Assembly (NCBI RefSeq): GCF_035917575.1
Contig: NZ_CP109090.1
Coordinates: 7,502,001-7,566,000 of the forward strand
DNA length: 64,000 nucleotides
Source: Streptomyces sp. NBC_01788
Lineage (GTDB): Bacteria; Actinomycetota; Actinomycetes; Streptomycetales; Streptomycetaceae
Reading direction: 5' to 3'
The translations under genes and the position numbers were made by a program. The notes beneath the pieces are model-generated. The model was not told where the DNA came from and searched no databases. It saw only the letters and a list, made by a program, of their open reading frames with translations. Within the stretch, counting starts at the first letter, position 1; every line of letters starts with the position of its first letter. Positions 44,535 through 52,896 of this stretch are shown here, piece after piece.

Positions 44535-46331
44535 TTACTTGACGACGGTGACGCGGTTGGCGGCCGTCGGCGTGTACGGCGCGGCGGCCGAGGTGTTCGC
44601 CGTCAGGTAGTCGACCAGGGCGGCCAGGTCGTCGCTGCCGACGAGCTGGTCGGTGCCCTTGGCGAACTCGGTGAAGCCGTCACCGCCGTCGGCCAGGAAG
44701 GAGTTCATGGCGACGCGGTAGGTGGCGTTGGGGTCGACCGGCTTGCCGTCCACCCGGATGGAGTCCTCGACGACGCGGTCGGCGCCCGTCTTGGTCAGGT
44801 CCAGGGTGTAGGTGAGGCTGCTGGAGATCTGAAGGTACTTGGGGGCGGCGGCGTTGCTGCCGCTGACCTGCTGCTTCAGCACGGTGACCAGCTGCGCGCC
44901 GGTCAGGTTCTTGAGGTTGACCGTGTTGCTGAAGGGCTGCACCGCGAAGCCCTCACCGAAGGTCACGACGCCGTCGCCCTCCTTGCCGGAGGCGGCGTAG
45001 ACCAGGTCGGCGCGGATGCCGCCCGGATTCATCAGCGCCACGACGGCGCGGTTGTCCAGGGACTTGGCGTGCGCGAGCTGCGCGTCCGCGATCAGGTCGC
45101 CCAGCGGCGACTCGACGGCACCGCTGCGGGTGACGTCCTTGGTGATGTAGCCGACCGGCTTGTTGGCGACCGGGGCGGCCAGGGTCTGCCAGTAGTCGAG
45201 CAGCTGCGTAAGGTCGGCCGCCTTGGACTGGGTGCGGTCGACGACGCGGTTGGAGCCCTTGACCGTGGCGCGGACGATGTCGTCGGTGCGCGGGTCGTAC
45301 TTCATGTTCAGCTCGGTGAAGAGCCGGCCGTAGGAGGCGGCGCTGGTCACCAGGCGGGGGTGGCCTGCCGGGTCCGGGATGGAGCAGACGTACGCGTTGT
45401 GGGTGTGGCCGGTGACGAGGGCGTCGACCTCCGGCGCGACCTTCTTGGCGATGTCCACGATCGGACCGCTCAGACCGGTGTTTCCGCCCGCGTCACAGTC
45501 GTAGTTGTACGCCGAGGAGGCCATCGGGTATCCGCCCTCGTGGACGAGCGCCACGATTGCGCGGATGCCCTGCTGCTGCAGTTCCTTGGTGTACTTGTTG
45601 ATCGTCTCGGCCTCGTCGAGGAACTTCAGTCCCTTGACGCCCGCGGCGGTGACGACGTTCGGAGTGCCCTTGAGGGTGACGCCGATGAAGCCGACCTTCG
45701 CGCCCTTGACGTTCTGGACGACGTACGGCTTGAGAAGCGGCTTGCCGGTCTTCTCGTTGACCACGTTGGCCGACAGGATCGGGTAGTCGGCGCCCGCGAA
45801 CTTGCGGCCCTTGGCGTAGCAGCCGTCGACCGGGTGGCAGCCGCCGTTCTGGAGGCGGAGCAGCTCGTCCTTGCCCTCGTCGAACTCGTGGTTGCCCACG
45901 CCCGTGACGTCGAGGCCGAGCTTGTTCATCGCCTCGACGGTCGGCTCGTCGTGGAAGAGGCCGGACAGCAGCGGGCTGGCGCCGACGATGTCGCCCGCGG
46001 CGACGGTCAGCGACCGGTCGTGGCCCTTGCGCGCGGTGCGCAGGCCGCTCGCCAGGTACTCCACGCCGCCGGCGTCGATGTCCTTCGTGGTGCCGTCCGC
46101 CTGCAGCTCCGTGACCCGGCCGGAGGAGCCGGCCGGCGGCTCCAGGTTGCCGTGGAAGTCGTTGATGGCGAGGAGCTGGAGGTCCTTCAGCGGGGCCGAG
46201 TTGGCGTCGGGCCCGGCCTGCGCGGGGTTCGCCGCGACGAGGGCGCCGGCGGTGGCCAGAGTGGCGGCCGCGGCGAGAGCCGCGACGACGACTCTTCGGG
46301 GAGCCGGGCGGCGGGAGTGGGTAGGCGACAT
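44535..46331 (-). CDS. Secreted bifunctional metallophosphatase/5'-nucleotidase
   Basis: The 598-residue protein has a signal peptide (RRVVVAALAAAATLATAGALVA, cleavage near AQA-G), the metallophosphoesterase motifs LLAINDFHGNLEPP, AAGDIVGASPLLS, VTGVGNHEFDEG and ALVTGHTHNAYV, and the C-terminal nucleotidase domain (ALMNPGGIRADL, VQPFSNTVNLKNLTG, VAMNSFLADGGDGF). It would remove phosphate from extracellular nucleotides. ATG 46331 has GGAAGG 5 nt upstream. It is a single-gene unit ending in a hairpin. Confidence 0.94.
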   Translation of the reverse strand: MSPTHSRRPAPRRVVVAALAAAATLATAGALVAANPAQAGPDANSAPLKDLQLLAINDFHGNLEPPAGSSGRVTELQADGTTKDIDAGGVEYLASGLRTARKGHDRSLTVAAGDIVGASPLLSGLFHDEPTVEAMNKLGLDVTGVGNHEFDEGKDELLRLQNGGCHPVDGCYAKGRKFAGADYPILSANVVNEKTGKPLLKPYVVQNVKGAKVGFIGVTLKGTPNVVTAAGVKGLKFLDEAETINKYTKELQQQGIRAIVALVHEGGYPMASSAYNYDCDAGGNTGLSGPIVDIAKKVAPEVDALVTGHTHNAYVCSIPDPAGHPRLVTSAASYGRLFTELNMKYDPRTDDIVRATVKGSNRVVDRTQSKAADLTQLLDYWQTLAAPVANKPVGYITKDVTRSGAVESPLGDLIADAQLAHAKSLDNRAVVALMNPGGIRADLVYAASGKEGDGVVTFGEGFAVQPFSNTVNLKNLTGAQLVTVLKQQVSGSNAAAPKYLQISSSLTYTLDLTKTGADRVVEDSIRVDGKPVDPNATYRVAMNSFLADGGDGFTEFAKGTDQLVGSDDLAALVDYLTANTSAAAPYTPTAANRVTVVK

Positions 46332-46775
46332 GGTGCCTTCCTGGGTGGGACGGGGGAAAGTGGGGGCAGCTGGCGGAAGCCTAGATTCAACGCGCGTAGT
46401 TGTCAGGAACTTTGCGGTTACGGACAGGTTTCCATCCGGGAGATCTTCGTTGTTCAGGGCGATTTTGACCGTTTCGCGCGGACGTCCGAAGCCGTCGTCC
46501 CGGTAAGGCCGCGGTGAGGAATCCGTGAGAAGTTGCTGCCGACAGGAACGCGAGGATACCCGCGGGTGCACTGCCCTCGGCCCTGGGGGGTCCTCGGGGC
46601 CCCGGCTCCCGGCCGGTCCGCCTCGCTGACCGGCCGTTTCCGTGGGCGCCGCGCCCCGCGAGCGCGACGCGCCGCACACCCGCACCCCGCCGCCCCGCCC
46701 GCGGCCGCCGGCCGCTACCGTCCGCTGGGGGCATGAACCGACTCGTCCCCTGTGGGCGAATGGAGAAGGATGCGC
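46332..46775. other. Intergenic region between 5'-nucleotidase and ctaG-like genes
   Basis: A 444-bp spacer between divergent genes. An AT-richer patch at about 46380-46480 is probably the nucleotidase promoter. I looked for PHO-box direct repeats and saw nothing convincing. No gene is supported. Confidence 0.45.
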
Positions 46776-47801
46776 ATGATTCCTGACGCGGTGACCGAAC
46801 TGTCGGCCGGGCAGCTCGCCGAGCCGACGCTCGGCGAGCTGCTGTCCTCGTGGCAGGCCGACGTCCCGGCGCTGGTCGTGGTGGCCGTCCTGGGCGGACT
46901 GTACGGCTGGGGCGTGCTGCGGCTGCGGCGGCAGGGCCGGAGCTGGTCGCCCGCCCGTACCGCCGCCTTCGCGCTGCTCGGACTGGGCACGCTGGTGGTG
47001 GCCACGATGTCGGCGCTGGCCGTGTACGACCACGTCCTGTTCTGGCCCGCCGCCGTGCAGAACATCCTGCTCGACCTGGTCGCGCCCCTCGGCCTGGCCC
47101 TCGGCGACCCGCTGCGGCTCGCGGTGGAGGCGCTGCCGGAGGACAGGGCGGAGCGGGTCCGGCGGGCGATGACCGGCCGGGTGGTGCGCCTGCTCACCTT
47201 TCCCCTGGTCAGCACGGCCCTCGTGCTCGCCACCGAGCTCGTCGTCTACTTCACGCCGTACTTCGCCACCGCGCTGCGCGTCGGCTGGCTGCACGAGCTG
47301 ATGTACCTCCATCTGCTCGTCGCGGGCTGCCTGTTCGTCGTCCCGATGCTCACCCACGAGCAGGCGCTGCCGTCCTGGTGCACGCATCCCGTGCGGGCCG
47401 CGCTGGTGTTCCTGGACGGCATCGTCGACGCGGTGCCGGGAGTCGTGGTGATGACCCACGGAACACTGATCGCGGGTGCCTGGTACCAGCAGCACGCGCC
47501 CGCCTGGGCCACCGACGTCCACCACGACCAGCAGATCGGCGGCGGCGCGATGCTCAGCATCGCCGAACTGGTCGCGCTCCCCTTCATCCTGGCGATCCTG
47601 GCGCAGTGGGCGCGCGCCGAACGCGTCCAGAACGCCGCCCTCGACCGCCGCCTCGACCAGGAACTCGTCCGCGTCGCCGTCCCGCCCCGCTCACCCGGCG
47701 AACAGGCCCCGGCATCCGCTCCCGTACGCGTCCGTCCCTGGTGGGAAACCGAGCAGAACGAGGTGGCGAGCAGAATCCGCCGCAACCACGGCACCGACTG
47801 A
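46776..47801 (+). CDS. CtaG/CoxG-type cytochrome oxidase assembly membrane protein
   Basis: The 341-residue protein belongs to the caa3_CtaG family: seven hydrophobic helices with AVYDHVLFWPAAVQNILLDL, LATELVVYFTPYF, LHELMYLHLLVAGCLFVVP, and conserved His residues in VVMTHGTLIAG and DVHHDQQIGGGAMLS. Members deliver copper to cytochrome oxidase or act as copper storage-related proteins. ATG 46776 sits 6 nt after GGAGAAGG; two upstream starts are less well placed. Confidence 0.88.
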   Translation: MIPDAVTELSAGQLAEPTLGELLSSWQADVPALVVVAVLGGLYGWGVLRLRRQGRSWSPARTAAFALLGLGTLVVATMSALAVYDHVLFWPAAVQNILLDLVAPLGLALGDPLRLAVEALPEDRAERVRRAMTGRVVRLLTFPLVSTALVLATELVVYFTPYFATALRVGWLHELMYLHLLVAGCLFVVPMLTHEQALPSWCTHPVRAALVFLDGIVDAVPGVVVMTHGTLIAGAWYQQHAPAWATDVHHDQQIGGGAMLSIAELVALPFILAILAQWARAERVQNAALDRRLDQELVRVAVPPRSPGEQAPASAPVRVRPWWETEQNEVASRIRRNHGTD

Positions 47802-48008
47802 ACTCCGGCCCCGTCCAGGAGGGTTGGGGCGCCGGTGGCCGGAACCGTCCGGGCGCCGCCCGGCCCGTGGAGGCCGAATGGCGGGGGTCCGTCCCCAGGG
47901 AGACGATGAGAGCGAGGGGCTCGGTCCCCGCCGGTGGCGTGTGCGTGTGCGGGGGGACGGAGGCCGGCCCCGGTCGCAGGCATCACGGCCGGAAGGGAGA
48001 TCACCGTC

Positions 48009-48374
48009 ATGCTGGAAGTGAAGACGGTCGAGAAGCCGGACGAGCGGCGCGACTTCCCACGGGGGCACCTCGAAGCCGTCCACCTCACGGGACTCGACTT
48101 CGCCGTGGCCACGTTCGAACCGGGCTGGCGCTGGTCCGAGTCGGTCGGGCCGATCACCGGGACGCGAAGCTGCCTGGTCCACCACGACTGCTATGTCGTC
48201 CAGGGCCGTATGCGCCTGGTCATGGACGACGGCGGAGAGGCCGAGGTGGGGCCCGGCGACGTCTTCGTCTGCTCGCCGGGACACGACGCCTGGGTCGTGG
48301 GCGACGAGCAGGTCGTGCTGTACGACTTCGCGGGCGTCATGGCACGGCAGTACGCGAAGCCGGGCGGGAGGTAG
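48009..48374 (+). CDS. Cupin-domain protein (121 aa)
   Basis: The cupin strands run from LDFAVATFEPGWRWSESVG through HHDCYVVQGRMRLVMDDGGE to VGPGDVFVCSPGHDAWVVGDE. Two histidines could bind a metal. ATG 48009 follows GGAAGGGAG. Its stop abuts the converging lutC stop. The function is unknown. Confidence 0.8.
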   Translation: MLEVKTVEKPDERRDFPRGHLEAVHLTGLDFAVATFEPGWRWSESVGPITGTRSCLVHHDCYVVQGRMRLVMDDGGEAEVGPGDVFVCSPGHDAWVVGDEQVVLYDFAGVMARQYAKPGGR

Positions 48375-49022
48375 TCACTTCCCGCTCACCAGCACCACCT
48401 CCAAGGTGCGCGGCCCGTGTACGCCCTCCACCCGGTCCAGTTCGATGTCGCTGGTGGCGGAAGGGCCGGAGATCCAGGTCAGCGGGCGGGTCGGGTCGAG
48501 CCGGTCCAGTGCCTGCGGCACGGAGGAGACGACCTGGTCCGGGACGCGCACCACGCAGATGTGGTGGTCGGGGACGAGTGTGATCCGGCGGCGGCCCTGG
48601 TCGGGGGAGCCGTCCAGGACGAGGGTGCCGGTCTCGGCGACGGCGAGCGCGCAGCCGGTGACGACGCTGTCGACCCGGTCGAGTTCGCGCGCGGTGGCGT
48701 CCGGCCGGTCCGTGACCCGGGTGACCCCGACGACGGCCGGCCAGTCCTCTTCGAGCCCGGGCGGTACGAGGACGGTCTTCGAGCCCCGCTCGCCGAGCAG
48801 GTGGGCGATCAGCCGGGGCAGCGCGTCGGCGTCGCAGCGGTGCACGATCGCCCGGTAGTCGGCCAGGTTCTCGGCGAGCAGGTCCACCGTCTCCTCGGTG
48901 CCGCGCTCGCCGTGCTGCCGCAGATAGTCGCGGGACACCGCCCGCTCGTACGGCACGTCGTCCGGCGGTACGTCCGCGAGGGCGCGCCGCACCCGGCCCA
49001 GGATCCGGTCCCGGCTGTTCAC
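48375..49022 (-). CDS. lutC: LutC, lactate utilisation LUD-domain protein
   Basis: The 215 residues have LUD-domain features: SRDRILGRVRRAL, ALAVAETGTLVLDGSPDQGRR and ITLVPDHHICVVRVPDQVV. LutC works with LutA and LutB to oxidise L-lactate to pyruvate. GTG 49022 overlaps the lutB stop (GTGA). Downstream of the rhamnose genes, it would finish the route from rhamnose-derived lactate. Confidence 0.92.
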   Translation of the reverse strand: MNSRDRILGRVRRALADVPPDDVPYERAVSRDYLRQHGERGTEETVDLLAENLADYRAIVHRCDADALPRLIAHLLGERGSKTVLVPPGLEEDWPAVVGVTRVTDRPDATARELDRVDSVVTGCALAVAETGTLVLDGSPDQGRRRITLVPDHHICVVRVPDQVVSSVPQALDRLDPTRPLTWISGPSATSDIELDRVEGVHGPRTLEVVLVSGK

Positions 49023-50515
49023 TTCGCTGCCTCCCTGCCCCCGTGCGTGCGCTGCCACCAGTCGCGGAACGGTTCCACCGGCACCGGCGGCAGATCACGG
49101 GTCCCGGTCCAGGCCCGGCCGGGGCCGGGCAGGGCGCGGGGGTGGAAGCGGCGGGTTCGGGACGCGAGCCGCTGCCCGCCGCGCAGGGCGCCGGGGCGGG
49201 TCAGGGCCCAGCGGGCCGCGCGCATCGCCGCGCGCTCGGCGGCGTGCCCCTTGGCCGGCTTGAGGAGCACCTTGTTGCCCGCCCGCGTCACCGGGCCACC
49301 CTCGACGACGCGTTCACGCAGGTGGACCAGCACCTCGGGGATGTCGATGGCGACCGGGCACACCTCGTAGCAGGCGCCGCACAGCGACGACGCGTACGGC
49401 AGGGAGGCGTCGATCTCGCTCGTGGTGCCACGTAGTTGGGGGCTGAGGATGGCACCGATCGGGCCCGGGTAGACCGAGCCGTACGCGTGCCCGCCGGCCC
49501 GCTCGTAGACCGGGCAGACGTTCAGGCACGCCGAGCAGCGGATGCACCGCAGGGCCTGGCGGCCGACCTCGTCGGCGAGGGTGTCGGTGCGGCCGTTGTC
49601 CAACAGCACCAGATGGAAGGTTTCCGGCCCGTCGCCGTCGGTGGTGCCGGTCCACATGGAGGTGTACGGGTTCATCCGCTCGGCCGTCGAGGAGCGGGGG
49701 AGTGTCTGGAGGAAGACTTCCAGGTCGCGCCAGGTGGGGACGATCTTCTCGATGCCGACGACCGAGATCAGTGTCTCGGGCAGGGTCAGGCACATCCGCC
49801 CGTTGCCCTCGGACTCGACCACGACCAGCGTGCCCGTCTCGGCGACGACGAAGTTGGCGCCGGAGATGCCGACCTTGGCCCGCAGGAACTTCTCCCGCAG
49901 GTGCAGACGGGCGGCCTCGGCGAGTTCGGCGGGCGCGTCCGTCAGCCCCTCGGGGGCCGGGCGGCCCCACTCGCCCATCTCGGAGCGGAAGATGTCCCGG
50001 ATCTCGCCGCGGTTGCGGTGGATCGCGGGCACCAGGATGTGTGAGGGCCGGTCGTGGCCCAGCTGCACGATCAGCTCGGCGAGATCGGTCTCGTAGGCCC
50101 TGATGCCCTCCGCTTCGAGTGCCTCGTTGAGGCCGATCTCCTGGGTGGCCATCGACTTGACCTTGACGACCTCGCGCTCGCCCGTCGCCTTGACCAGCGA
50201 GGCCACGATCCGGTTGGCCTCGTCGGCGTCGGCGGCCCAGTGGACGGTGCCGCCCGCGGCGGTGACCGCCTCCTCCACCCGCACCAGATACCGGTCCAGA
50301 TGGCGCAGGGTGTGGTCCTTGATCTGCCGGCCCGCCGCCCGCAGCGCCGCCCAGTCCGGCATCTCCGCCACGGCCGCGGCCCGCTTGGCGCGGATGGTGT
50401 GCGTGGCGTGGCGCAGATTGCCGCGCAGGGTGGTGTCGCGCACGGCGTCGTGCGCGGCCCGGGGAAAGGGCGGGAACACCGGGGAGCCGGGCATGCCCAG
50501 GAACGTCGCGCTCAT
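49019..50515 (-). CDS. lutB: LutB, iron-sulfur LUD protein
   Basis: The 498-residue protein has an N-terminal LUD domain (VKVKSMATQEIGLNEALEA, GANFVVAETGTLVVVESEG) and two [4Fe-4S] motifs: CIRCSACLNVCPVYE and CGACYEVCPVAIDIP. A C-terminal extension rich in Arg and Pro follows. It is the electron-transfer subunit of the L-lactate oxidising complex. Start and stop overlap lutA and lutC by 4 nt each. Confidence 0.94.
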   Translation of the reverse strand: MSATFLGMPGSPVFPPFPRAAHDAVRDTTLRGNLRHATHTIRAKRAAAVAEMPDWAALRAAGRQIKDHTLRHLDRYLVRVEEAVTAAGGTVHWAADADEANRIVASLVKATGEREVVKVKSMATQEIGLNEALEAEGIRAYETDLAELIVQLGHDRPSHILVPAIHRNRGEIRDIFRSEMGEWGRPAPEGLTDAPAELAEAARLHLREKFLRAKVGISGANFVVAETGTLVVVESEGNGRMCLTLPETLISVVGIEKIVPTWRDLEVFLQTLPRSSTAERMNPYTSMWTGTTDGDGPETFHLVLLDNGRTDTLADEVGRQALRCIRCSACLNVCPVYERAGGHAYGSVYPGPIGAILSPQLRGTTSEIDASLPYASSLCGACYEVCPVAIDIPEVLVHLRERVVEGGPVTRAGNKVLLKPAKGHAAERAAMRAARWALTRPGALRGGQRLASRTRRFHPRALPGPGRAWTGTRDLPPVPVEPFRDWWQRTHGGREAAK

Positions 50516-51267
50516 GCCGCGGCCTCCTCCTCCGTGCCGGCCAGGATCTCCGCGATGTGCACCGGCCGCATCCGCGTCCCGAGACGGGCCATCGTGCCGC
50601 CGAGGTGCATCAGGCACGAGTTGTCGCCCGCGCACAGCACCTCCGCGCCCGTCGACTCGGCGTTGCGCACCTTGTCCGCGCCCATCGCCGCCGAGACATC
50701 GGGGTTCTTCACCGCGAAGGTGCCGCCGAAACCGCAGCACTCCTCGGCCCCGGGCAGCTCCACCAGCTCCAGCCCCTTCACCGCCCGCAGCAGCCGCAGT
50801 GGACGGTCGCCCAGTCCCAGGCCGCGCAGTCCGTGGCAGGTCGGGTGATAGGTCACGGTGTGCGGGTAGTACGCGCCCACGTCCGTCACCCCCAGCACGT
50901 CCACCAGGAACTCGGTCAGCTCGTACGTCCTCGGCACCACCGGGGCCAGGGCGGTCGCGAGCCCGTCCCCGCGCCCCTCGGCCCGTGCGCGGGTGCCCAT
51001 GCGCGGATACAGCTCCCGCACCATCGCGCCGCAGGAACCGGACGGTGTCACGATCGCCTCGTAGTCCCGGAAGACCTCCGAGAAGCGCCGGGCCAGCGGC
51101 TCGGCCTCGTGCCGGTAGCCGGTGTTGTAGTGCGCCTGCCCGCAGCAGGTCTGGGCCATCGGGAAGTCCACCTCGACACCCAGCCTGGTCAGGAGCTTCA
51201 CCGTCGCGCGCCCGGTGTCGGGATAGAGCGTGTCGTTGACGCAGGTCAGGAACAGAGCGACACGCAT
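50512..51267 (-). CDS. lutA: LutA, CCG-domain (Fe-S) lactate oxidation protein
   Basis: The 251 residues have the paired cysteine-rich CCG motifs: MAQTCCGQAHYNTGY and GAEECCGFGGTFAVKNPD, as in glycolate/lactate oxidase GlcF/LutA. ATG 51267 has GGAG 5 nt upstream. It opens lutABC on the minus strand, 174 bp downstream of rhaB and in the same direction. Confidence 0.94.
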   Translation of the reverse strand: MRVALFLTCVNDTLYPDTGRATVKLLTRLGVEVDFPMAQTCCGQAHYNTGYRHEAEPLARRFSEVFRDYEAIVTPSGSCGAMVRELYPRMGTRARAEGRGDGLATALAPVVPRTYELTEFLVDVLGVTDVGAYYPHTVTYHPTCHGLRGLGLGDRPLRLLRAVKGLELVELPGAEECCGFGGTFAVKNPDVSAAMGADKVRNAESTGAEVLCAGDNSCLMHLGGTMARLGTRMRPVHIAEILAGTEEEAAA

Positions 51268-51441
51268 CGCGGCTCCTCGTCGTCGGTCGTCGGTCGTCGG
51301 ACGGGGTCGGGGCACCGCCCACACGCGCTCAGCGTAGTGGCGGAGCAATCGGGCGCGGGGTCCGGCGGGAGATCCCGGCCTCCGGCGTGGCGGGGACCGC
51401 GAGCCCCGGCCCGGCGAGGCACCGGCTCACACTGTGACGGC

Positions 51442-52896
51442 TCACGGGGTGACGGCGGTGAGCCGGGCCTCGGCCGCGCGCCAGGCCGCCGCGTCGCCGC
51501 CCGGCTCGTACCGCTCGAGCGGCTGCGTCCGGGCGAGCAGGGCCCGCATCCCGGCCCGGTCGCCGACGAGCCCGTGCGCGCGGGCCTGCACGAGGACGTT
51601 GCCGAGGGCCGCCGCCTCGGCCGGCCCGGCGACCACGGGCAGCCCGCAGGCGTCCGCGGTCAGCCTGCACAGCAGGGCGTTGCGCGCGCCCCCGCCCACG
51701 AGGTGCACGATGTCGACGGGGTGGTCGGCGAGCCGCTCGGCCTCCGCGACCGCCCTGCGGTGGGCGAGGGCGAGGGAGTCGAGGACGCAGCGGGTGATCT
51801 CGGCGCGGGAGCCGGGCACCGGCTGGCCCGAGGCCCCGCAGGCCGCCGCGATCCGCTCCGGCATCCGGTCCGGCGCGAGGAAGACCGTGTCGCCCGCGTC
51901 GATGACCGACCGGAGCGCGGGCACCTCGGCGGCCGCCCGCAGCAGCTCGTCCAGGTCCGGGTCGCCCCAGGCCCGCAGGCACTCCTGGAGCAGCCACAGC
52001 CCCATGATGTTGCGCAGGTAGCGGACCGTGCCGTCGAGCCCCAGCTCGTTGGTGAAGTTGGCGGCGCGGCTGTCCTCGGTGAGCACCGGAGCGTCCAGCT
52101 CCAGACCGGCCAGCGACCAGGTGCCCGTGCAGATGTACGCGAACCGTTCCCCGGAGGCGGGCACGGCGGCCACCGCGGACGCCGTGTCGTGCGAGGCGAC
52201 GGTCGTCACCGGCACCGGCCCGCGCAGCCCGGTCTCCCGCAGCACCTCGGGCCGCAGCACACCCGCCGGATCCCCGGGGCGGCGCAGCGGCGCGAACAGG
52301 TCCAGGTCGACACCCAGCCGGGCCGCGACCTCGTACGACCAGTCGTGCGTGCGCGGGTCGACGAGCTGGGTGGTCGAGGCGTTGGTGAGTTCGGTGCCCT
52401 GCTCACCCGTGAGCCAGTACGCCAGCAGGTCGGGGATCAACAACAGGCGCCGCGCGGAGGAGAGTTGGGGAGAGGAGCGGGAGGCCGCCAGTTGGTACAG
52501 CGTGTTGAAGGGCGCGTACTGGATGCCGGTCGCCGCGTACAGTTCGGCGGCCGGCACCGTCGCCCACACCTTCCGCGCCACGCCCTCGGTGCGCGCGTCG
52601 CGGTAGTGGACGGGGTTGCCGAGCAGGGCGCCGTCCGCGTCGAGCAGGCCGTAGTCCACGGCCCAGCCGTCGATGCCGACGGAATCCACCCGCCCCGCCG
52701 CCCGCAGCCCGTCGAGCATCCCGGCGTACAGGGCGAGCACGTCCCAGCGCAGCCCCTCGGGAAGCCGGGCCGGCCGGTTGGGGAAGCGGTGCGCCTCGGA
52801 CAGCTCCAGCCGGTCGCGGCCGACCCGCCCGACCATGACCCGGCCGCTGGAGGCGCCGAGGTCGACGGCGGCGTACGCCCTCACGTCCGGGCTCAT
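51442..52896 (-). CDS. rhaB: Rhamnulokinase
   Basis: The 484-residue FGGY kinase begins YAAVDLGASSGRVMVGRV and has VGIDGWAVDYGLLD, TTQLVDPRTHDWSYEV, YICTGTWSLAGLELD and VHLVGGGARNALLCRLTADA. It phosphorylates L-rhamnulose at C1. The ATG (52896) overlaps the stop of the aldolase gene (ATGA), so it is translated with it. Context with rhaI and the aldolase fixes the substrate. Confidence 0.94.
   Translation of the reverse strand: MSPDVRAYAAVDLGASSGRVMVGRVGRDRLELSEAHRFPNRPARLPEGLRWDVLALYAGMLDGLRAAGRVDSVGIDGWAVDYGLLDADGALLGNPVHYRDARTEGVARKVWATVPAAELYAATGIQYAPFNTLYQLAASRSSPQLSSARRLLLIPDLLAYWLTGEQGTELTNASTTQLVDPRTHDWSYEVAARLGVDLDLFAPLRRPGDPAGVLRPEVLRETGLRGPVPVTTVASHDTASAVAAVPASGERFAYICTGTWSLAGLELDAPVLTEDSRAANFTNELGLDGTVRYLRNIMGLWLLQECLRAWGDPDLDELLRAAAEVPALRSVIDAGDTVFLAPDRMPERIAAACGASGQPVPGSRAEITRCVLDSLALAHRRAVAEAERLADHPVDIVHLVGGGARNALLCRLTADACGLPVVAGPAEAAALGNVLVQARAHGLVGDRAGMRALLARTQPLERYEPGGDAAAWRAAEARLTAVTP

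Noticed and set aside
46380..46480. A PHO box in front of the secreted 5'-nucleotidase gene.
   Set aside because: GTTCA-like words occur, but no pair of 11-bp direct repeats of the expected type could be aligned.
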